Of a stretch of 64,000 nucleotides of DNA, positions 43,922 to 55,972 are shown piece after piece. Origin of the DNA: Turritopsis dohrnii (taxonomy: Eukaryota > Cnidaria > Hydrozoa > Anthoathecata > Oceaniidae). The notes below the pieces were generated by a model. It was not told where the DNA came from and did no database searches. It worked only from the letters and a program-made list of their open reading frames with translations. The stretch lies in NCBI GenBank assembly GCA_027922465.2, contig BQMF02000031.1, positions 310,001 to 374,000 on the forward strand. The letters run 5' to 3'. Position 1 is the first letter of the stretch, and each line of letters starts with the position of its first letter. Both the position numbers and the translations under genes were made by a program.

Positions 43922-45387
43922 TTACGTGTGAATTCTCTTAAAAATCGATATTAACTTAGTTATTATGTATGGAATTTTGTTTCCTGACTCCCGCGAAATG
44001 TCATCAAGTTCACGAAAGTTTTGACGCAGAAAAGGAGTAACAGTTCCAGGATCCAAATCGTTGTTTCCGTAATACTCCTTGAAAAATTCCGGATATGATT
44101 CCTCGAGAATTTCGTTAATTTCCCAAAGATCCTTGCTTCCGGAACGTTGAATTTGAAGAAAGGGATTTTTTTCCGGGTTTTTTGATTCTTCTAATAATTT
44201 GTTTATTGTACCCTCCTTCAAAGAATTTGAAAGGAAACTTGGCCACAATGCCAAACGCTCCTCTTTCTCCGCTTCGTCTTTGGCTGCAAGATATAATTAA
44301 AAAGTGTCAATAGCTTCAAATATGTTAACTTATATAGCGTTTTTCGTGTATTACCTTTTTTAGCCAGATTCTGAAGTCTTTGCCGCTCTGAAATGATAAT
44401 TGTTACTTCAACTCGAAATAAATTAAAATAAAATAATTATTAATAATAAATATTAATAATAAAAATAATACAGAATACCTATTGGTTCGTTTTGAACACA
44501 CCAACCAGTCACCCTTTGGCTTTTTATCCAGTTTGGAGCAAATGAAATGACTCCAATTTAAGCATCTGTCGCAGATAATACTACGGTCTGACAGATGTTT
44601 CCTGCAAGTTCCACATTGCCAATTTTCTTTTCTTTTTTTTGATTTTATTTTTTGGTGGATATTTTCCAAACATTGGGGATTGCAGTATTTCTCAAGGATC
44701 GTTGCATCAAGTAGACCGTCCATAGCTGAATCAGGTAGATTCTTCTTCAACATGTGTTCCTCCAAGTCCATTCTAAAATTCACCATCCTTTCCACATGCT
44801 CTTTCTTTGCAAACACGAGATGATCATTCTTTCCTTCTGTTCATAGGTCATGGACTTGAAGGAGCACAGCGCTAGAAAAAAACGAACGGTGCTTTAATCT
44901 TATCAATGCTTGATAGAAATGTCAGAGTAAAGCAATGAATGACAATAAAGGTTTCATTATCATTTTGATACGTTTTACCTCCGTTCTGTCCAGACATACA
45001 CTCAAGTGATGGCTTACAACTCAATTCACCATCGTCTTTAGCGAGTGGACTTTCTAAACAATAACATTTAATGAACTTCGTCACGGTCTAATGGTGCACA
45101 ACGTAACATTAAGATATGCAATGAATTGTACACCTCTTTTTTGAAACGCAAAGATGATAAAAATACCAGACAAAGTTTGTGATACCTTCGTGATCTTTCA
45201 AGTTCGATACTCCTGACAAATTTGTTAAAGCTTTGGTTGCTTTTAATAATTCGACTTCTTCAAAAACAATTGAAACGTAAACAGAATTATATTTAACCGA
45301 AGCCACTAGTGACACTAGTGCAGACACTACGGATACTTTATGAACACCTTCTAGTTGAATGTCAGTACTTGAGACTTTATCAGCCAT
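43922..45387 (-). CDS. PHD-finger-like accessory protein of the large element, about five exons
   Basis: A consistent exon chain can be read: 45387-45186 (MADKVSSTDIQLEGVHKV), 45053-44979, about 44868-44480, a short exon near 44389-44358 (RQRLQNLAKK) and about 44285-43922. The third exon has a zinc-finger series, WQCGTCRKHL, IICDRCLNWSHFICSKL and GDWLVC, fitting a PHD finger (Cys4-His-Cys, with the last pair unclear). The last exon is charged and helical (LALWPSFLSNSLKEGTINKL). One frameshift is needed at about 44820. Similar fingers accompany KRBA2-like integrases in cnidarians, in my recollection; binding to histone tails is only a possibility. Confidence 0.5.
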
Positions 45388-48300
45388 TTCTCCTTCTTCA
45401 TAATTATTTCCATTTGAACGATCTTAATTATAAACAAGATTCGCAAAAATGCGACTATATATTTCCCCAAAGTTGCGAACATTTTATCAATTATTGTGTG
45501 TACATTGATAACAAGAAAAATGTATCATTATAATTGCAGTGGTATATCTACTATCAAGCTGATGTTCAGATAAAAACGCTGTCAATACCAATCAGGGTGG
45601 ATTTGAACTTAATAGTACAAAACGACTTATTTTGAAGTTTATGAAATGAAAATGTACATGGCCAAATGATAAGATTTTTCTCAATCTTTGCCAAGGAATT
45701 AAAAACTGACTTTGAAGTTACTATGGACATAGCTAAAAACTATAAGACCTAAATGCGGCTAATATTTCCCCTTAAACAACTGAATACACCAATTCGACTT
45801 TATGGTGATCCCCCCGGTTTTAGCAACCTCTTAACCCACTAAATTAGTACCAGGCCTTTTTATCATAGATTTGATATTCCCTTGTGTAAAATTAGAAAAA
45901 TAAAAGTATTTTAGCTTTTTTTTTGAAACAAATGAATTCGTGTTTAAATATTACGTGCACAATGAAAAATTGATCTTCAGAGACACTTTATTGTGACTTT
46001 ATGATTTGAAAACTGGATCCAAATTAGTGTACAAGTTGGTAAATCATAATGGTAGATCCTTATGTCGAATTGGTGTAAAGTCTTTTTGCAGAACAATCTG
46101 AACCATAAAATCACAGGACAAATGTAATAGATGAGTTTCAAGTGACGTGATGTTTATAAACATTAGTGTTTTTTGCTCGATAATTGCTGTGAGTTTCAAC
46201 ATAAATGCTTAATAGATCAAGTCCATTTCCTACCAATATGCACACGCATCTTGGTTGGCAATTAGATGCTCTCTGCACACCGTCGGTTAAACCGGTTCTC
46301 AGGAGGCGTTTTTAAGACAAAAAAAATTATTAAAAATAATACTCATTAGCACTCAAAATCTATTTTTGTGAAGTTTATTAAATTTTTAGTTTAAAAAGAT
46401 CTTTAACAGGTAATTAACATCAGAAACTCATCTATTCAACAGAACACTTGCTTTAACTCAGATAAAATTTGTATAAAGGTTTACAAAAGAAGAAAAGAAA
46501 ATTGTCAAACCTTTGGGGATTTTAAGGGCATTTTAAGCAAATAACTATCAAAAGCAATCAAAAACCAATTTCTACTAAAAAATATTATGTGTCAAGTTTT
46601 CAAAATAAACATCTCTGATTCAAAAAAATATGTTCACATCATAATACATCACTATATATCACATATATATATCACTAGTGAAAATATACATCCATACCCA
46701 AATCACTGCATATTTGGAAGTAGAAGTTTTTGTTTCGGCTTGATTTATTAAATTACAGACTGTTATGTTGGAATGTGTTTTGATTTACCTTCGTTGCTTG
46801 TAAGGAAAATTGACATTATATTTAATTTCTATGAAATAAAATATCATATATATTTATACAATATCAAAACAGTATACGTAATCATGGAATTGAATGAATG
46901 TTGTTGGATTACATCTCAGGAGGCACATTCAACCAGATTCTTTCACATTATTATGTCTCAATCCTGTCTTGTGTATTATTTAATATTTTACGTATCATTG
47001 TCATTGGTTTTCTGAACTTCCTTTTGCATATACAACGAACATCACGTTTTTACTTGCAATTCTTGTTATATGTACTCCTTGAATTAACAACTGGTTGTTG
47101 TCCACCTAAAAAGGGTTTCCTTGATATGGTTGTATACATCTATATCTATGTGTTTTCAGTTGGGCTACATTATAATTAGGATGTAAAATAAAAATAAGTC
47201 TTCTGCTTGGCTTTTAATGATGAACTTTCAACTTTGCACTGAAATCACAGATTCAATGTTCTACTGTTCCAAGCATTTAATTACCATTCATCATAACATT
47301 GTTATCAACAAAAACCATAAACACCCGTGACATGTTGATATCTCTCTTTTTTCTCTTTTACTTGCGTTCATTCAAAAATGTTAACAAAACCTTTAGAAAA
47401 ACATTGAATTAAAACGTTTTATTTCCATCATTTAACGTTTGAATCTCTTGAATCATCTTAAAAGCTGGGAGACAAACCAAAACTCTTCCACTGCTGACTG
47501 CCCATCTGCACTGACTGAAAAAAATGGCGCACTACTTCACTGAAGACTAGCCTCTATTCTTACCAATCTTGGCTAGGCCAAAGTTCAATACTGAACCGAG
47601 GCTATAAAAGTGAACGGAGAAGAAGAAGGAGAAGGAGAAGGAGAAGGAAAATGCCGATTTTAACATATATTTCGTCCTACGGGGAAATATATAAAAAATA
47701 ATAAAAGTGAATATAAATGAGTAATAACGAGATGATGATGAGATGACTGTTTGAGCATCCCCGTGTAAAAGCATGGACGCATAAGGAGAGAAAGACACAC
47801 AACTTCCATAGATCTGTAGAAATAAAGTGTTGTTACACTTACTTCGAATTGTCGGCTGCTATTTGGTGGCTGCTTCACCTATGCCTTCTAAAATGAACAG
47901 AACCTGTATAAAAGCTGTCAACATAGAAACTGAAGTATTCTAGGATTTTAGAGCATGATACCCGATTCTAGCATTTCGGCGGTTTCCGTAATGTCCGAGT
48001 TGATTGAATTTGGAAAGGTGCCTGCAAAAAACATCACTCAAGTGAAAATGCAACTAGAACAGATATGGAATGAATATTCTTAAACAACAAAGTGAAGTAC
48101 TTGATTCCATGTTTCCAGAATCTGTGTTTTCTTGAAATTCTGTATTTTCAGCGTCAATCACTATGGAAAAGTAGGAATGACTGAAAACGATAAAACATGT
48201 ATTCTTATAACATGTTCTATGAAAGTTCTGTATGATAATGTATATACCATATAAACAATAAGAGGGTTTGTAAAGTAGATCAAAATTACTGCATTTACGC

Positions 48301-48581
48301 AACGTTGGTGTGGCCAATCCGTCGTAGAGATACCAAATACCGTCATACAATATCATGCAAGTATAATGACTTTGCTTCCAAAGTGTCACCCCGATCAGAC
48401 GGTATCTACGAAGAGATTACAGTATTATTTTTTTTTTGCCCTGTGTTTGACACATTCGAAATATTTATCTTGAAATGATACCGTTGGATTTCTTCGTTGT
48501 ATTTAATGTTCATTACTACAGGAAAGGAATTAATGTCAAATTTGCGTTTTGCTGCAATATCATCAACATTGTAACTTTGTC
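45388..48581. other. AT-rich DNA without recognised genes inside the large element
   Basis: Short frames here (46773-47179, 47547-47878, 48054-48389) are hydrophobic or low in complexity and look accidental. A GAGAAG microsatellite lies at 47617-47650. No inverted-repeat element was delimited. Confidence 0.4.
47617..47650. repeat. GAGAAG microsatellite
   Basis: GAGAAGAAGAAGGAGAAGGA and further GAGAAG units; a purine-only tract of about 33 bases. Confidence 0.9.
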
Positions 48582-50774
48582 AAATTATATTTGACAACGT
48601 TTCGGCCGTACGACGGCCATTTTCAAGTGGAAAACAATACAAGTGTAACAGAATATATACAAGACGTCGTACGATACGATAAGGTCGTACGATTATACGA
48701 TCAAGAAATTCCCCCAGGGACAAATCAACCATCCGAAAATAGAAATAATGGCAATGATGCTATATTCCGATTGAGGATAGGCTTGTCCCTACGGATTAAC
48801 AAACTTTCTTTCAATTCTAAGTCAAAATTGCTGCCTGCGGAGGAGAGTATAGAAAAATTCTCAAATGTAGGCTTATTTTTACAATGTACTACATGCTCCG
48901 AATAGCGCTATGGTTTTGTAATTTAACGGCTTTTCCAGTTAAGGCCGAAATTCCCATATGTTCGCAGGCTCGTACTTTCAAATGTCGCATAGTTTTACCA
49001 TAATAGATGGCATTGCAGCCATCTCACTTAAATTTGTATACAACATTTGAGCGCAGAGCCATTGGGGTACGGTCCTTAAAACGAAAAAAATCGCTAATTC
49101 TACTACTAGATTTAAAAATTACCTTAAGCTGACAACAAGGAAGGTTTTTACTAAAAGTACTAAGCAAACGAGTTCTTAATTTCAAAGATAATTTACCTAA
49201 ATATGGCAAAACAAGAAATACTTCTAACTTAGGCACAGTAATGACAACTTTCCTCTCTCGAAACATTCTGTCAAGAAATGACTTAATGCATCGATCAATC
49301 AAGTTGGATGGGTAGCCATTTCTCAGCAGTATGCCTCTAAGATCTTGTATCTCCAAGTGGAACCTAGAAAAATCAGATACGATATTAAAAATTCTGAAAA
49401 TCAAAGTCAAAATTAATCCATATTTATATTCGTCAGGCAAAAAACAACAATAATTAGTGTAAACACCACTGAAAGTCGGCTTCTTATAAATATTTGTGAC
49501 AAACTTGTTAAATTCACGAATAACAGAAACATCAAGAAAAGGAAGACGATTTTCAAATTCCACTTCAGATGTGAAAGATATGTTGATGTGTTGTCTATTA
49601 AGGTAGTCCTGAAAGAGAGGCAAGTGGCTAGGAGATGAAAAAAGCACAAAAATATCATCAACATATCTTCTGTAATACACAGGTTTAAACTCTGACGGGC
49701 AATTACGTAACCAAATTTTCTCATGATGCGAAAGAAAAGCATTGGCAAGACTGGGGCCAAGTGGCGAGCCCATAGCAACACCATCAACTTGTTTATATAA
49801 CTGACCGTCAAAGGTAAAATGTGAATTTTGAGTAGCTAAAGACAGAATTTTTCTAAAGTCATTCTTGCATAAGTTATTAACAACATCTTGGTTTTCAAAT
49901 AAACCTTCTACACAAATATCGATTGTTTCTTGCAAAGGAATGTTAGTGAACAGAGAGTCAACATCTAAGCTAGCCATATGAAAACTACCATCCTGTTTCC
50001 TAATTTCTTCAGCAAACGAGAAGGAGTCAGAAACAGTATACTCGTTAGATGTTAAAGGAGACAAAAGCGGAACAAGAAACTTGGCTATTTTATAGACAGG
50101 AGTGTTGATAGCTGATAAAATAGGCCTAAAAGGAGGGCTACCATTAACAACACGTTTATGTACCTTACAAAGTCCATATAACAAACCTAGCTTCGACCCA
50201 GTTGGTTTCAATTTATCGTATAATTTCTTGTCGATAGAGCCATTATCCAACAAAGTTTTTAACACAGCAGTAACTTGTTTTTCTTGATTGATGAGGAAGT
50301 TTAACTCTTTTTCACGAGGACAGTCGATTTTTATAAATTTTGTATGATCACTTAAGATATCCATAATTTTACTGACATAAGTCTCTTTATCGATCAGAAC
50401 AACTGAGTTTCCCTTGTCAGATTTTTGGATGATTATATCGAGCTCGTGTGATAGTGAAAACAAGGCTTCCAACTCTTCATCACTCAGATTCCGTGGCTTT
50501 TTGGATGAGTTGTAAGTCTCAAATGTAGAAATGGCGCAATCTTTGATACGTGCTTTGACTAAATCTCTGGTTTCAGATGACATTTTTATATCTTTGATAC
50601 TGCGGTAAAGTTTTTCAAAAGAAATCATATAATCTGCATATTCGATTTTAGAAGGCGGAAGAGCAAAATTTTGCCTTTTGTTACTAATGATTTCTCAGCA
50701 TCCGGTAATAAGTGGGACGAGTAATTGTGAATAACATCATCAGGATTGTGTTTTGTTGATGGACTTACCACCTG
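48582..50774 (-). mobile_element. Penelope-like retroelement, left (minus) copy of the second head-to-head pair
   Basis: It mirrors 50790-53365. The outer ends are AAATTATATTTGACAACGTT at 48582 and its inverse at 53365. The first 21 bases of both copies (CAGGTGGTAAGTCCATCAAC) face each other across a 15-bp spacer near 50782. This copy then lacks about 430 bp relative to the plus copy, joined at the shared TCAAC. Confidence 0.85.
49024..50628 (-). CDS. Penelope-like reverse transcriptase, stopped at the GIY-YIG domain
   Basis: The 534-residue frame has RT blocks FRPILSAINTPVYKIAKFLV, MASLDVDSLFTNIPLQETID, DGVAMGSPLGPSLANAFLSH and the catalytic YYRRYVDDIFVLF. It ends at VVYKFK because a TGA replaces an expected Cys codon at the start of the GIY-YIG domain; beyond it the same frame continues DGCNAIYYGKTMRHLKVRAC. 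The endonuclease is therefore lost unless the stop is read through. It is a different Penelope family from the 22-28 kb pair. Confidence 0.85.
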   Translation of the reverse strand: MISFEKLYRSIKDIKMSSETRDLVKARIKDCAISTFETYNSSKKPRNLSDEELEALFSLSHELDIIIQKSDKGNSVVLIDKETYVSKIMDILSDHTKFIKIDCPREKELNFLINQEKQVTAVLKTLLDNGSIDKKLYDKLKPTGSKLGLLYGLCKVHKRVVNGSPPFRPILSAINTPVYKIAKFLVPLLSPLTSNEYTVSDSFSFAEEIRKQDGSFHMASLDVDSLFTNIPLQETIDICVEGLFENQDVVNNLCKNDFRKILSLATQNSHFTFDGQLYKQVDGVAMGSPLGPSLANAFLSHHEKIWLRNCPSEFKPVYYRRYVDDIFVLFSSPSHLPLFQDYLNRQHINISFTSEVEFENRLPFLDVSVIREFNKFVTNIYKKPTFSGVYTNYCCFLPDEYKYGLILTLIFRIFNIVSDFSRFHLEIQDLRGILLRNGYPSNLIDRCIKSFLDRMFRERKVVITVPKLEVFLVLPYLGKLSLKLRTRLLSTFSKNLPCCQLKVIFKSSSRISDFFRFKDRTPMALRSNVVYKFK

Positions 50775-50789
50775 ATCAGAATCCGATTT

Positions 50790-53365
50790 TCAGGTGGTAA
50801 GTCCATCAACGAAAATTTACGTGAAAGATACGGAAAAGTGACTGTACAGCTGTGTAGAAAGTTCGAAAAAACGGACTACAAACTTAGAAAGGCAAAGCTT
50901 GATCTTGAGTTTCTGGAAGCATGTAGTCATCATGGATTAACTCCTCGGTTTTTAGAGTTCAAACTGAGCAACAAGAATTTACATAATTCTGAAGCTTATC
51001 GAAATCCCAACAGAGTCTACTAAAAGCAGAAGTTCAGTTCAAAAAGACAAAAATACATAATCTTGAAAAACAACTGAAATCGCAACACATTTCACTGAAG
51101 GAAAGTTTATCATATATTGACTTTGCACATGTCACTTGTCTTTTCCTTGCGCGAAATGACAAAATTCTCAAGAAAAATGATGAAACCCACAAAAAGAAGC
51201 TGGCAAACCTTGGTCTTCAATCAATGTCAACAAAACACAATCCTGATGATGTTATTCACAATTACTCGTCCCACTTATTATCGGATGCTGAGAAATCATT
51301 AGTAACAAAAGGCTTAAATTTTGCTCTTCCGCCTTCTAAAATCGAATATGCAGATTATATGATTTCTTTTGAAAAACTTTACTGCAGTATCAAAGATATA
51401 AAAATGTCATCTGAAACCAGAGATTTAGTCAAAGCACGTATCCAAGATTGCGCCATTTCTACATTTGAGACTTACAACTCATCCAAAAAGCCACGGAATC
51501 TGAGTGATGAAGAGTTGGAAGCCTTGTTTTCACTATCACACGAGCTCGATATAATCATCCAAAAATCTGACAAGGGAAACTCAGTTGTTCTGATCGATAA
51601 AGAGACTTATGTCAGTAAAATTATGGATATCTTAAGTGATCATACAAAATTTATAAAAATCGACTGTCCTCGTGAAAAAGAGTTAAACTTCCTCATCAAT
51701 CAAGAAAAACAAGTTACTGCTGTGTTAAAAACTTTGTTGGATAATGGCTCTATCGACAAGAAATTATACGATAAATTGAAACCAACTGGGTCGAAGCTAG
51801 GTTTGTTATATGGACTTTGTAAGGTACATAAACGTGTTGTTAATGGTAGCCCTCCTTTTAGACCTATTTTATCAGCTATCAACACTCCTGTCTATAAAAT
51901 AGCCAAGTTTCTTGTTCCGCTTTTGTCTCCTTTAACATCTAACGAGTATACTGTTTCTGACTCCTTCTCGTTTGCTGAAGAAATTAGGAAACAGGATGGT
52001 AGTTTTCATATGGCTAGCTTAGATGTTGACTCTCTGTTCACTAACATTCCTTTGCAAGAAACAATCGATATTTGTGTAGAAGGTTTATTTGAAAACCAAG
52101 ATGTTGTTAATAACTTATGCAAGAATGACTTTAGAAAAATTCTGTCTTTAGCTACTCAAAATTCACATTTTACCTTTGACGGTCAGTTATATAAACAAGT
52201 TGATGGTGTTGCTATGGGCTCGCCACTTGGCCCCAGTCTTGCCAATGCTTTTCTTTCGCATCATGAGAAAATTTGGTTACGTAATTGCCCGTCAGAGTTT
52301 AAACCTGTGTATTACAGAAGATATGTTGATGATATTTTTGTGCTTTTTTCATCTCCTAGCCACTTGCCTCTCTTTCAGGACTACCTTAATAGACAACACA
52401 TCAACATATCTTTCACATCTGAAGTGGAATTTGAAAATCGTCTTCCTTTTCTTGATGTTTCTGTTATTCGTGAATTTAACAAGTTGGTCACAACTATTTA
52501 TAAGAAGCCCACTTTCAGTGGTGTTTACACAAATTATTGTTGTTTCTTGCCTGACGAATATAAATATGGATTAATTTTGACTTTGAATTTCAGAATTTTT
52601 AATATCGTATCTGATTTTTCTAGGTTCCACTTGGAGATACAAGATCTTAGAGGCATACTGCTGAGAAATGGCTACCCATCCAACTTGATTGATCGATGCA
52701 TTAAGTCATTTCTTGACAGAATGTTTCGAGAGAGGAAAGTTGTCATTACTGTGCCTAAGTTAGAAGTATTTCTTGTTTTGCCATATTTAGGTAAATTATC
52801 TTTGAAATTAAGAACTCGTTTGCTTAGTACTTTTAGTAAAAACCTTCCTTGTTGTCAGCTTAAGGTAATTTTTAAATCTAGTAGTAGAATTAGCGATTTT
52901 TTTCGTTTTAAGGACCGTACCCCAATAGATGGCATACCATCTATTATGGTAAAACTATGCGACATTTGAAAGTACGAGCCTGCGAACATATGGGAATTTC
53001 GGCCTTAACTGGAAAAGCCGTTAAATTACAAAACCATAGCGCTATTCGGAGCATGTAGTACATTGTAAAAATAAGCCTACATTTGAGAATTTTTCTATAC
53101 TCTCCTCCGCAGGCAGCAATTTTGACTTAGAATTGAAAGAAAGTTTGTTAATCCGTAGGGACAAGCCTATCCTCAATCGGAATATAGCATCATTGCCATT
53201 ATTTCTATTTTCGGATGGTTGATTTGTCCCTGGGGGAATTTCTTGATCGTATAATCGTACGACCTTATCGTATCGTACGACGTCTTGTATATATTCTGTC
53301 ACACTTGTATTGTTTTCCACTTGAAAATGGCCGTCGTACGGCCGAAACGTTGTCAAATATAATTT
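50790..53365 (+). mobile_element. Penelope-like retroelement, right (plus) copy of the second pair
   Basis: This is the longer copy, with an N-terminal coding region (50838 onward) missing from the minus copy. The 3' untranslated region 52970-53365 is almost identical to the inverse of 48582-49023, so the pair is young. Confidence 0.85.
51005..52969 (+). CDS. Penelope-like reverse transcriptase, GIY-YIG domain deleted
   Basis: The frame extends upstream of the Met at 51224 to about 51005 (KTKIHNLEKQLKSQHISLKE, a coiled-coil-like basic region). A preceding frame 50838-51020 (MTVQLCRKFEKTDYKLRKAK) belongs to the same protein but is shifted by one base. RT motifs equal those of the minus copy, with RRYVDDIFVLF intact. 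At 52930 about 35 bases are missing relative to the minus copy, removing the VVYKFKC start of the GIY-YIG domain and ending the frame at MVKLCDI. Each half of the palindrome is thus broken in a different way at the same domain. Confidence 0.85.
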   Translation, partial: SQQSLLKAEVQFKKTKIHNLEKQLKSQHISLKESLSYIDFAHVTCLFLARNDKILKKNDETHKKKLANLGLQSMSTKHNPDDVIHNYSSHLLSDAEKSLVTKGLNFALPPSKIEYADYMISFEKLYCSIKDIKMSSETRDLVKARIQDCAISTFETYNSSKKPRNLSDEELEALFSLSHELDIIIQKSDKGNSVVLIDKETYVSKIMDILSDHTKFIKIDCPREKELNFLINQEKQVTAVLKTLLDNGSIDKKLYDKLKPTGSKLGLLYGLCKVHKRVVNGSPPFRPILSAINTPVYKIAKFLVPLLSPLTSNEYTVSDSFSFAEEIRKQDGSFHMASLDVDSLFTNIPLQETIDICVEGLFENQDVVNNLCKNDFRKILSLATQNSHFTFDGQLYKQVDGVAMGSPLGPSLANAFLSHHEKIWLRNCPSEFKPVYYRRYVDDIFVLFSSPSHLPLFQDYLNRQHINISFTSEVEFENRLPFLDVSVIREFNKLVTTIYKKPTFSGVYTNYCCFLPDEYKYGLILTLNFRIFNIVSDFSRFHLEIQDLRGILLRNGYPSNLIDRCIKSFLDRMFRERKVVITVPKLEVFLVLPYLGKLSLKLRTRLLSTFSKNLPCCQLKVIFKSSSRISDFFRFKDRTPIDGIPSIMVKLCDI

Positions 53366-53568
53366 CACAAATTTACAATCTTGTTATTTCAAATTTCATA
53401 TTTACATCATCAAGATTTATGAGTAAAAGGACTGGAATTTTCTTGAAAGTTCGATCACTGGATTTCCGTTGTCCGTTGCAGCAAGGTTTCCAAGTTCTTA
53501 AAATGAACCAAGAAGTAAATAACAAACGAAAAAGAATGAAGAACATCGTAAAAGAATATTCACATACC

Positions 53569-54112
53569 CGTTACTTATATTTTCATCCCAGAACGTATAC
53601 TTTGGATCGTCAGTGGGTTTATCCCGGTTGATACCACATCTTGAATGGCTGGATGAATTTGCCCAACTTTCGACTTCCTTCTCAAATATGCTTGGTGAAA
53701 CCCATTTGGTGTTTTTCTCCATGCTGGCGTGAATTACACCTTCTTGTTCAAGCAAGTCGCGAGGCTTTGGACAGAATTGGCTATCACAAACAGATGTGAT
53801 GGTATGTCTCAAATTAGAGATGAGATAGCGCTTGATGAAAGCAAATTCATCTCGGAAAAAATCGATCACACCATCTTCTACTGCAAGTTGTTCACCTTCA
53901 GCTACACACATTCTTGCACGATTATAACTACCATCAGCAATCAATCAAAACACTTTGTCGCTAGCATGATTGAAACAAACTCGTCCAAATTGAGATACAA
54001 AAGAAGGCAATGTCGTGAACACCACCTTAAGGAGAGTAAAACAACTGTCGATTCGGCATGTATTTGCAAATTTGATAGTACGGCCTTTTTCACTCAGCTT
54101 TCCTCCAAAACT
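53569..54112 (-). pseudogene. Unrecognised transposon-associated ORF with an NTC-ID motif
   Basis: On the minus strand the frame reads FGGKLSEKGRTIKFANTCRI, then DSCFTLLK, an in-frame TGA at about 53945, LIADGSYNRARMCVAEGEQL, and a Cys-containing segment TSVCDSQFCPKP, ending SNG before a GTATGT donor at about 53568. I do not have a family name. The NTC(x)ID motif with a central Cys recalls Cys-peptidase active sites but could equally be a zinc-binding or structural part. It sits just downstream of the integrase on the same strand. Confidence 0.4.
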
Positions 54113-54288
54113 CGGTAAAGATAAGTCAACAACAGACTGATCATCACCTACAGTAACATCATATTTATGAAACTAACATCACGGTGATAAAAATGGGAAG
54201 GTTGCGCAACTGGACAACAAAGACAACAACATGAGATGTGAACGACTATGAATTAAAATGAATTGATCCGACAGCTGACTGAAGCTTT

Positions 54289-55776
54289 TCATTTAAATGA
54301 AGTTGTTGTCTTCGTTGTCGCTGTTATAGCTGCTTGGATATCTGCAATGTGAAAAGACAGGATACATTGAGTCGGATTTATGCTTTCCTTATTGGAACTC
54401 GGATGGAAGTGTGTAGAGCATCTCAAGCCCTGTCTTTTGCAAGAGCACGAGAACGTTGAGCAACCACTCTTGCATGTGCACTTCGCTTTTACAAAAATGG
54501 CGTTCTTATGGTTTTCTAAGCGATTAGCTTTACGCAAACTAATGAACTTGTCTCCAACTTTATCGATGTCAATATCGAATGAACCTTTATACAGCTCTAA
54601 ATCACCTGACCTATAAGAAGTACTGAGAGCCCTGTGACGAGTTAGCAATCGGTATGATTTAATTTTGTCACCAGAGATCTTAACTACGACACAGGGAATA
54701 CGCGGGGGATCTGTGCTTTGACGATCTTTCAAAGGTACTTTTAATGACACATTATCACCAACGCTAAATAAAGAGGTTCTTGTGCTGTGTTTCTTTTGAA
54801 ATCTCTTGATCATTTTTGCTCTTGATGATTTAATTTTTCTAGCTGCAGCTTTTCGATAATTGCCATGAGAAATGGTGGAAGAAAGATCTATAAAGACATA
54901 GAGGTTATTGATGTCTGGAGTAGTTTTATTTGACAAAATCTATGCAATAAATTACCATCAGAGTCTTCTGAATTATCTAATGATTCAGGAAGAGAATCTA
55001 CACAAAGAAGAGCACCAACTATATCAGACACATGTCAGAAAGATGAAATTGTCAGTATCAGTAACTTGTCGATATACAAACCATTTTTGTTAGATTTCGA
55101 TCTTTTGCTGTGTTGCACAACATCAGAATCAATGGACTCTTCTAAAAGCACAGAATAGCTCTAACGATTTACGTCATTATTTCGTTTACGCCTATCAAAT
55201 TTGCTAAGATTGTACGTAAGGTTGCGATTATGAAATTGATACGGCTTATATTTCTTACCATTATTTCGTTTTCTTTTTTGATCTGAAATCTTGATTTCAT
55301 GATCGATTCCACCTAAATGATTCGCTAAACTATTTACTATTAAAATTCCCAGTAACGTTTCAAATATTTCTTTTACACGTTTCAACAAAAGATTATTAAG
55401 CGGTGAAGTGTCAAGAATTAGTCATTGTCTGTTGTCTTCGTAAGTTGTATTAATTTGTTGTTTCTGTTTCGTAAACTTTTGTCATCGTTAAATTACCAAT
55501 CTTACAAGGCTTTTGTTTCACGTAATTTCCTTGTTCATCGGGTTGTAATGAAAAAAAATCTACATCATCGTCATTTTCACCATCAACATCTTCAGGAAGG
55601 ATCATCCTTTGCCTCGACGCGAGTGGAATGATTGTTGTGGAAGGTGGCCGACCAAATACAAGTTCATATGGAGTAAATCCTGTTGCACTGTGTTTTTGAG
55701 TGTTAATTGCATCTGAATTTAAAAAAAAACAAAAACGATTCTTCATTGAGGTCGTTCTACATAATGTTGCTCTCAA
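54289..55776 (-). CDS. KRBA2-like integrase, C-terminal exons
   Basis: Frames in order: 55776-55450 (INTQKHSATGFTPYELVFGR, the usual post-catalytic integrase motif), a linker region 55140-54940 with at least one stop in a single frame, and 54936-54289. The last has KMIKRFQKKHS, FSVGDNVSLKVPLKDRQSTD, PCVVVKI and a Cys-rich end CTCKSGCSTFSCSCKRQGLR. These match the basic DNA-binding tail and CXC-like Cys cluster I recall from KRBA2-like proteins. Exact splicing between the pieces is not resolved, so the C-terminal half may be partly decayed. Confidence 0.6.
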
Positions 55777-55972
55777 TACCTTTCAGGTAACTTTCAAGAT
55801 AAAATATGTTGATGATAGTTGATATAATTGATCACAACTTTTAATGTATTTACGTTATGTATTTTAGTGTCAATTCTCATAATTATTTTCAAATCAATTA
55901 CTCAGAAACTCTGCAAAAATAATGTACTTAAAACACATTTTAGGTAGCCATCAACTCCACTCAATCTTATCA

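Noticed and set aside
46773..47179. Two overlapping hydrophobic ORFs that resemble membrane segments
   Set aside because: AT-rich DNA gives hydrophobic frames by chance; there is no start context, splice support or family feature.
53729..54118. 129-codon plus-strand ORF
   Set aside because: It is a shadow of the minus-strand NTC-ID frame, which has the more coherent protein-like sequence and position next to the integrase.
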